Below, in pieces: positions 30,444 to 31,333 of a DNA stretch of 31,333 nt. This DNA is from Kordiimonadaceae bacterium (GTDB lineage: Bacteria > Pseudomonadota > Alphaproteobacteria > Sphingomonadales > Emcibacteraceae), in contig JACKKT010000016.1 in NCBI GenBank assembly GCA_024236295.1, forward strand, positions 1 to 31,333. The letters are read 5' to 3'. Numbering within the stretch: the first letter of the stretch is position 1; every line of letters starts with the position of its first letter. The translations under genes and the position numbers were made by a program. Below the pieces are notes generated by a model that saw nothing but the letters and a program-made list of their open reading frames with translations, was not told the DNA's origin and searched no databases.

Positions 30444-31333
30444 GGAAATTAATTTCGATTGCTATCGTCTTAGCATTTAGCGGTATTGCATCATTTGCAA
30501 ACGCACAAGAGGCGAGAAATCTTGATGAGCTTCTTGAACTTGTTCGCCAAGGTAAGGTTAATGAAACTCAGGAATATCGTCAGCGTGAAGCTGAGTTTAG
30601 AGCTGCAAAAGACAGACAGGCTGCCCTTCTCTCACAAGCAGAAGCTGAGCAACGTGCTGAAGAACGCCGCTCTGATACACTGGAAGCACAATTTAACAGC
30701 AATGACGAACAACTGACTAGCCTTCAGCAAGACTTTACCAATGAGCTAGGTGCTCTTAAGGAAGTTCTTGGTGTACTTCAGTTGGTGGCAGGTGATACAC
30801 GTTCCACTCTGGAAACTTCACTCACCTCAACACAATTTGAAGGACGTGAAGAATTTATTACTACACTGATTGAAAAAACTTCTTCTGGTACTCAACTTCC
30901 AAGTATTGAAGAGATTGAACGTCTTTGGTACGAAGTCCAGCGTGAAATGACAGAGCAAGGCCGTGTGGTTACTTTTGATCGCCCTGTTAAATTACCTGAT
31001 GGATCAGAAGTGGTTGAGCCAGTAACACGCGTTGGTGTATTTAACATTTCTTCAGATGGTAAGTACCTCAGATATTCACAAGGTCTTGTTTCCGAACTTG
31101 ACCGTCAGCCAGAGCCACGCTTTACTGAATCAACAACTGCATTACAAAATGCAGCAGCCAATACTATGGCGCCATATGGTGTTGACCCTTCAAGAGGTTC
31201 AATTCTTGGTCTTCTCATTCAAAAACCAGATATTTTTGAGCGTGTGAGTCAAGGTGGTACTATTGGTTACCGGATGCTTGTGGTCGGTGGCATTGGTAGG
31301 TTGTTCGTACTTGAGCGTTTCATTTATCTAACT
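30440..31333 (+). CDS. TtpC-like MotA/TolQ/ExbB-family protein (partial, cut by window end)
   Basis: Open from ATG 30440 to the window edge (298 codons visible). It has a signal peptide (1-22, ending ANA), then a charged coiled coil (about 28-100, rich in E, Q, R, A), a periplasmic domain (about 100-265) including 'FDRPVKLPDGSEVV' and 'GVFNISSDGKYLRYSQG', and the beginning of a membrane segment (GTIGYRMLVVGGIGRLFVLERFIYL). This is the architecture of the large ExbB relative TtpC of TonB2 systems. ExbB, ExbD, TonB and a TPR protein are expected next, beyond the window. Confidence 0.88.
   Translation, partial: MRKLISIAIVLAFSGIASFANAQEARNLDELLELVRQGKVNETQEYRQREAEFRAAKDRQAALLSQAEAEQRAEERRSDTLEAQFNSNDEQLTSLQQDFTNELGALKEVLGVLQLVAGDTRSTLETSLTSTQFEGREEFITTLIEKTSSGTQLPSIEEIERLWYEVQREMTEQGRVVTFDRPVKLPDGSEVVEPVTRVGVFNISSDGKYLRYSQGLVSELDRQPEPRFTESTTALQNAAANTMAPYGVDPSRGSILGLLIQKPDIFERVSQGGTIGYRMLVVGGIGRLFVLERFIYLT

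Overview
The window reads as chromosomal DNA from an AT-rich alphaproteobacterium, probably aerobic to microaerobic. The indications are a ccoNOQP-ccoGHIS (fixNOQP-fixGHIS) cluster behind a FixK/FNR box, a complex I NDUFS4-type accessory subunit, hslVU next to a hisBHAFE run, an IalB-like gene tail before rlmN, and one alphaproteobacterial-type LexA box (GTTC-N7-GTTC). The species cannot be named from sequence alone. I see no insertion sequence, prophage, CRISPR array or integration scar.

Layout. 1-2372: end of a probable IalB-family gene, rlmN, an NsrR-like Rrf2 regulator, an NDUFS4-like gene and tRNA-Arg(UCU). 2386-7067 (minus): an iron block of a Bcr/CflA-type MFS transporter, then a TonB-dependent receptor behind a Fur-like box, a strong terminator, and a PepSY membrane protein. 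7214-7424 (plus): a 47-codon gene that I do not recognise, with its own promoter, a strong ribosome binding site and a perfect SOS box. 7449-10375 (minus): a persulfide-dioxygenase-like hydrolase, then hslV-hslU behind a probable RpoH promoter. 10559-14537 (plus): hisB-hisH-GNAT-hisA-hisF-hisE-HIT, nearly every junction touching or overlapping. 14542-20458: mostly housekeeping genes in alternating directions (PfkB kinase, EI24 membrane protein, lipoprotein, nth, DUF2244, tautomerase, HxlR regulator, dapB, small membrane protein). 20461-28406 (minus): the complete cbb3 oxidase structural and assembly operon. 28735-28914 (plus): an unrecognised 59-codon gene with a terminator. 28991-29651: an AT-rich stretch with no convincing gene but several inverted repeats. 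29652-end: DUF3450 followed by a TtpC-like MotA/TolQ/ExbB-family protein cut by the window edge, the usual start of a TonB2-type energising operon.

How it fits together. Iron acquisition (TonB receptor, PepSY protein, and at the far end the start of a TonB energiser) and low-oxygen respiration (cbb3 oxidase with its copper and haem assembly factors) are the two physiological themes, set among housekeeping genes. The least explained item, and the best candidate for something undescribed, is the small SOS-box gene at 7281-7424. Second are the small gene divergent from ccoN and the structured, gene-free stretch before the DUF3450 gene.
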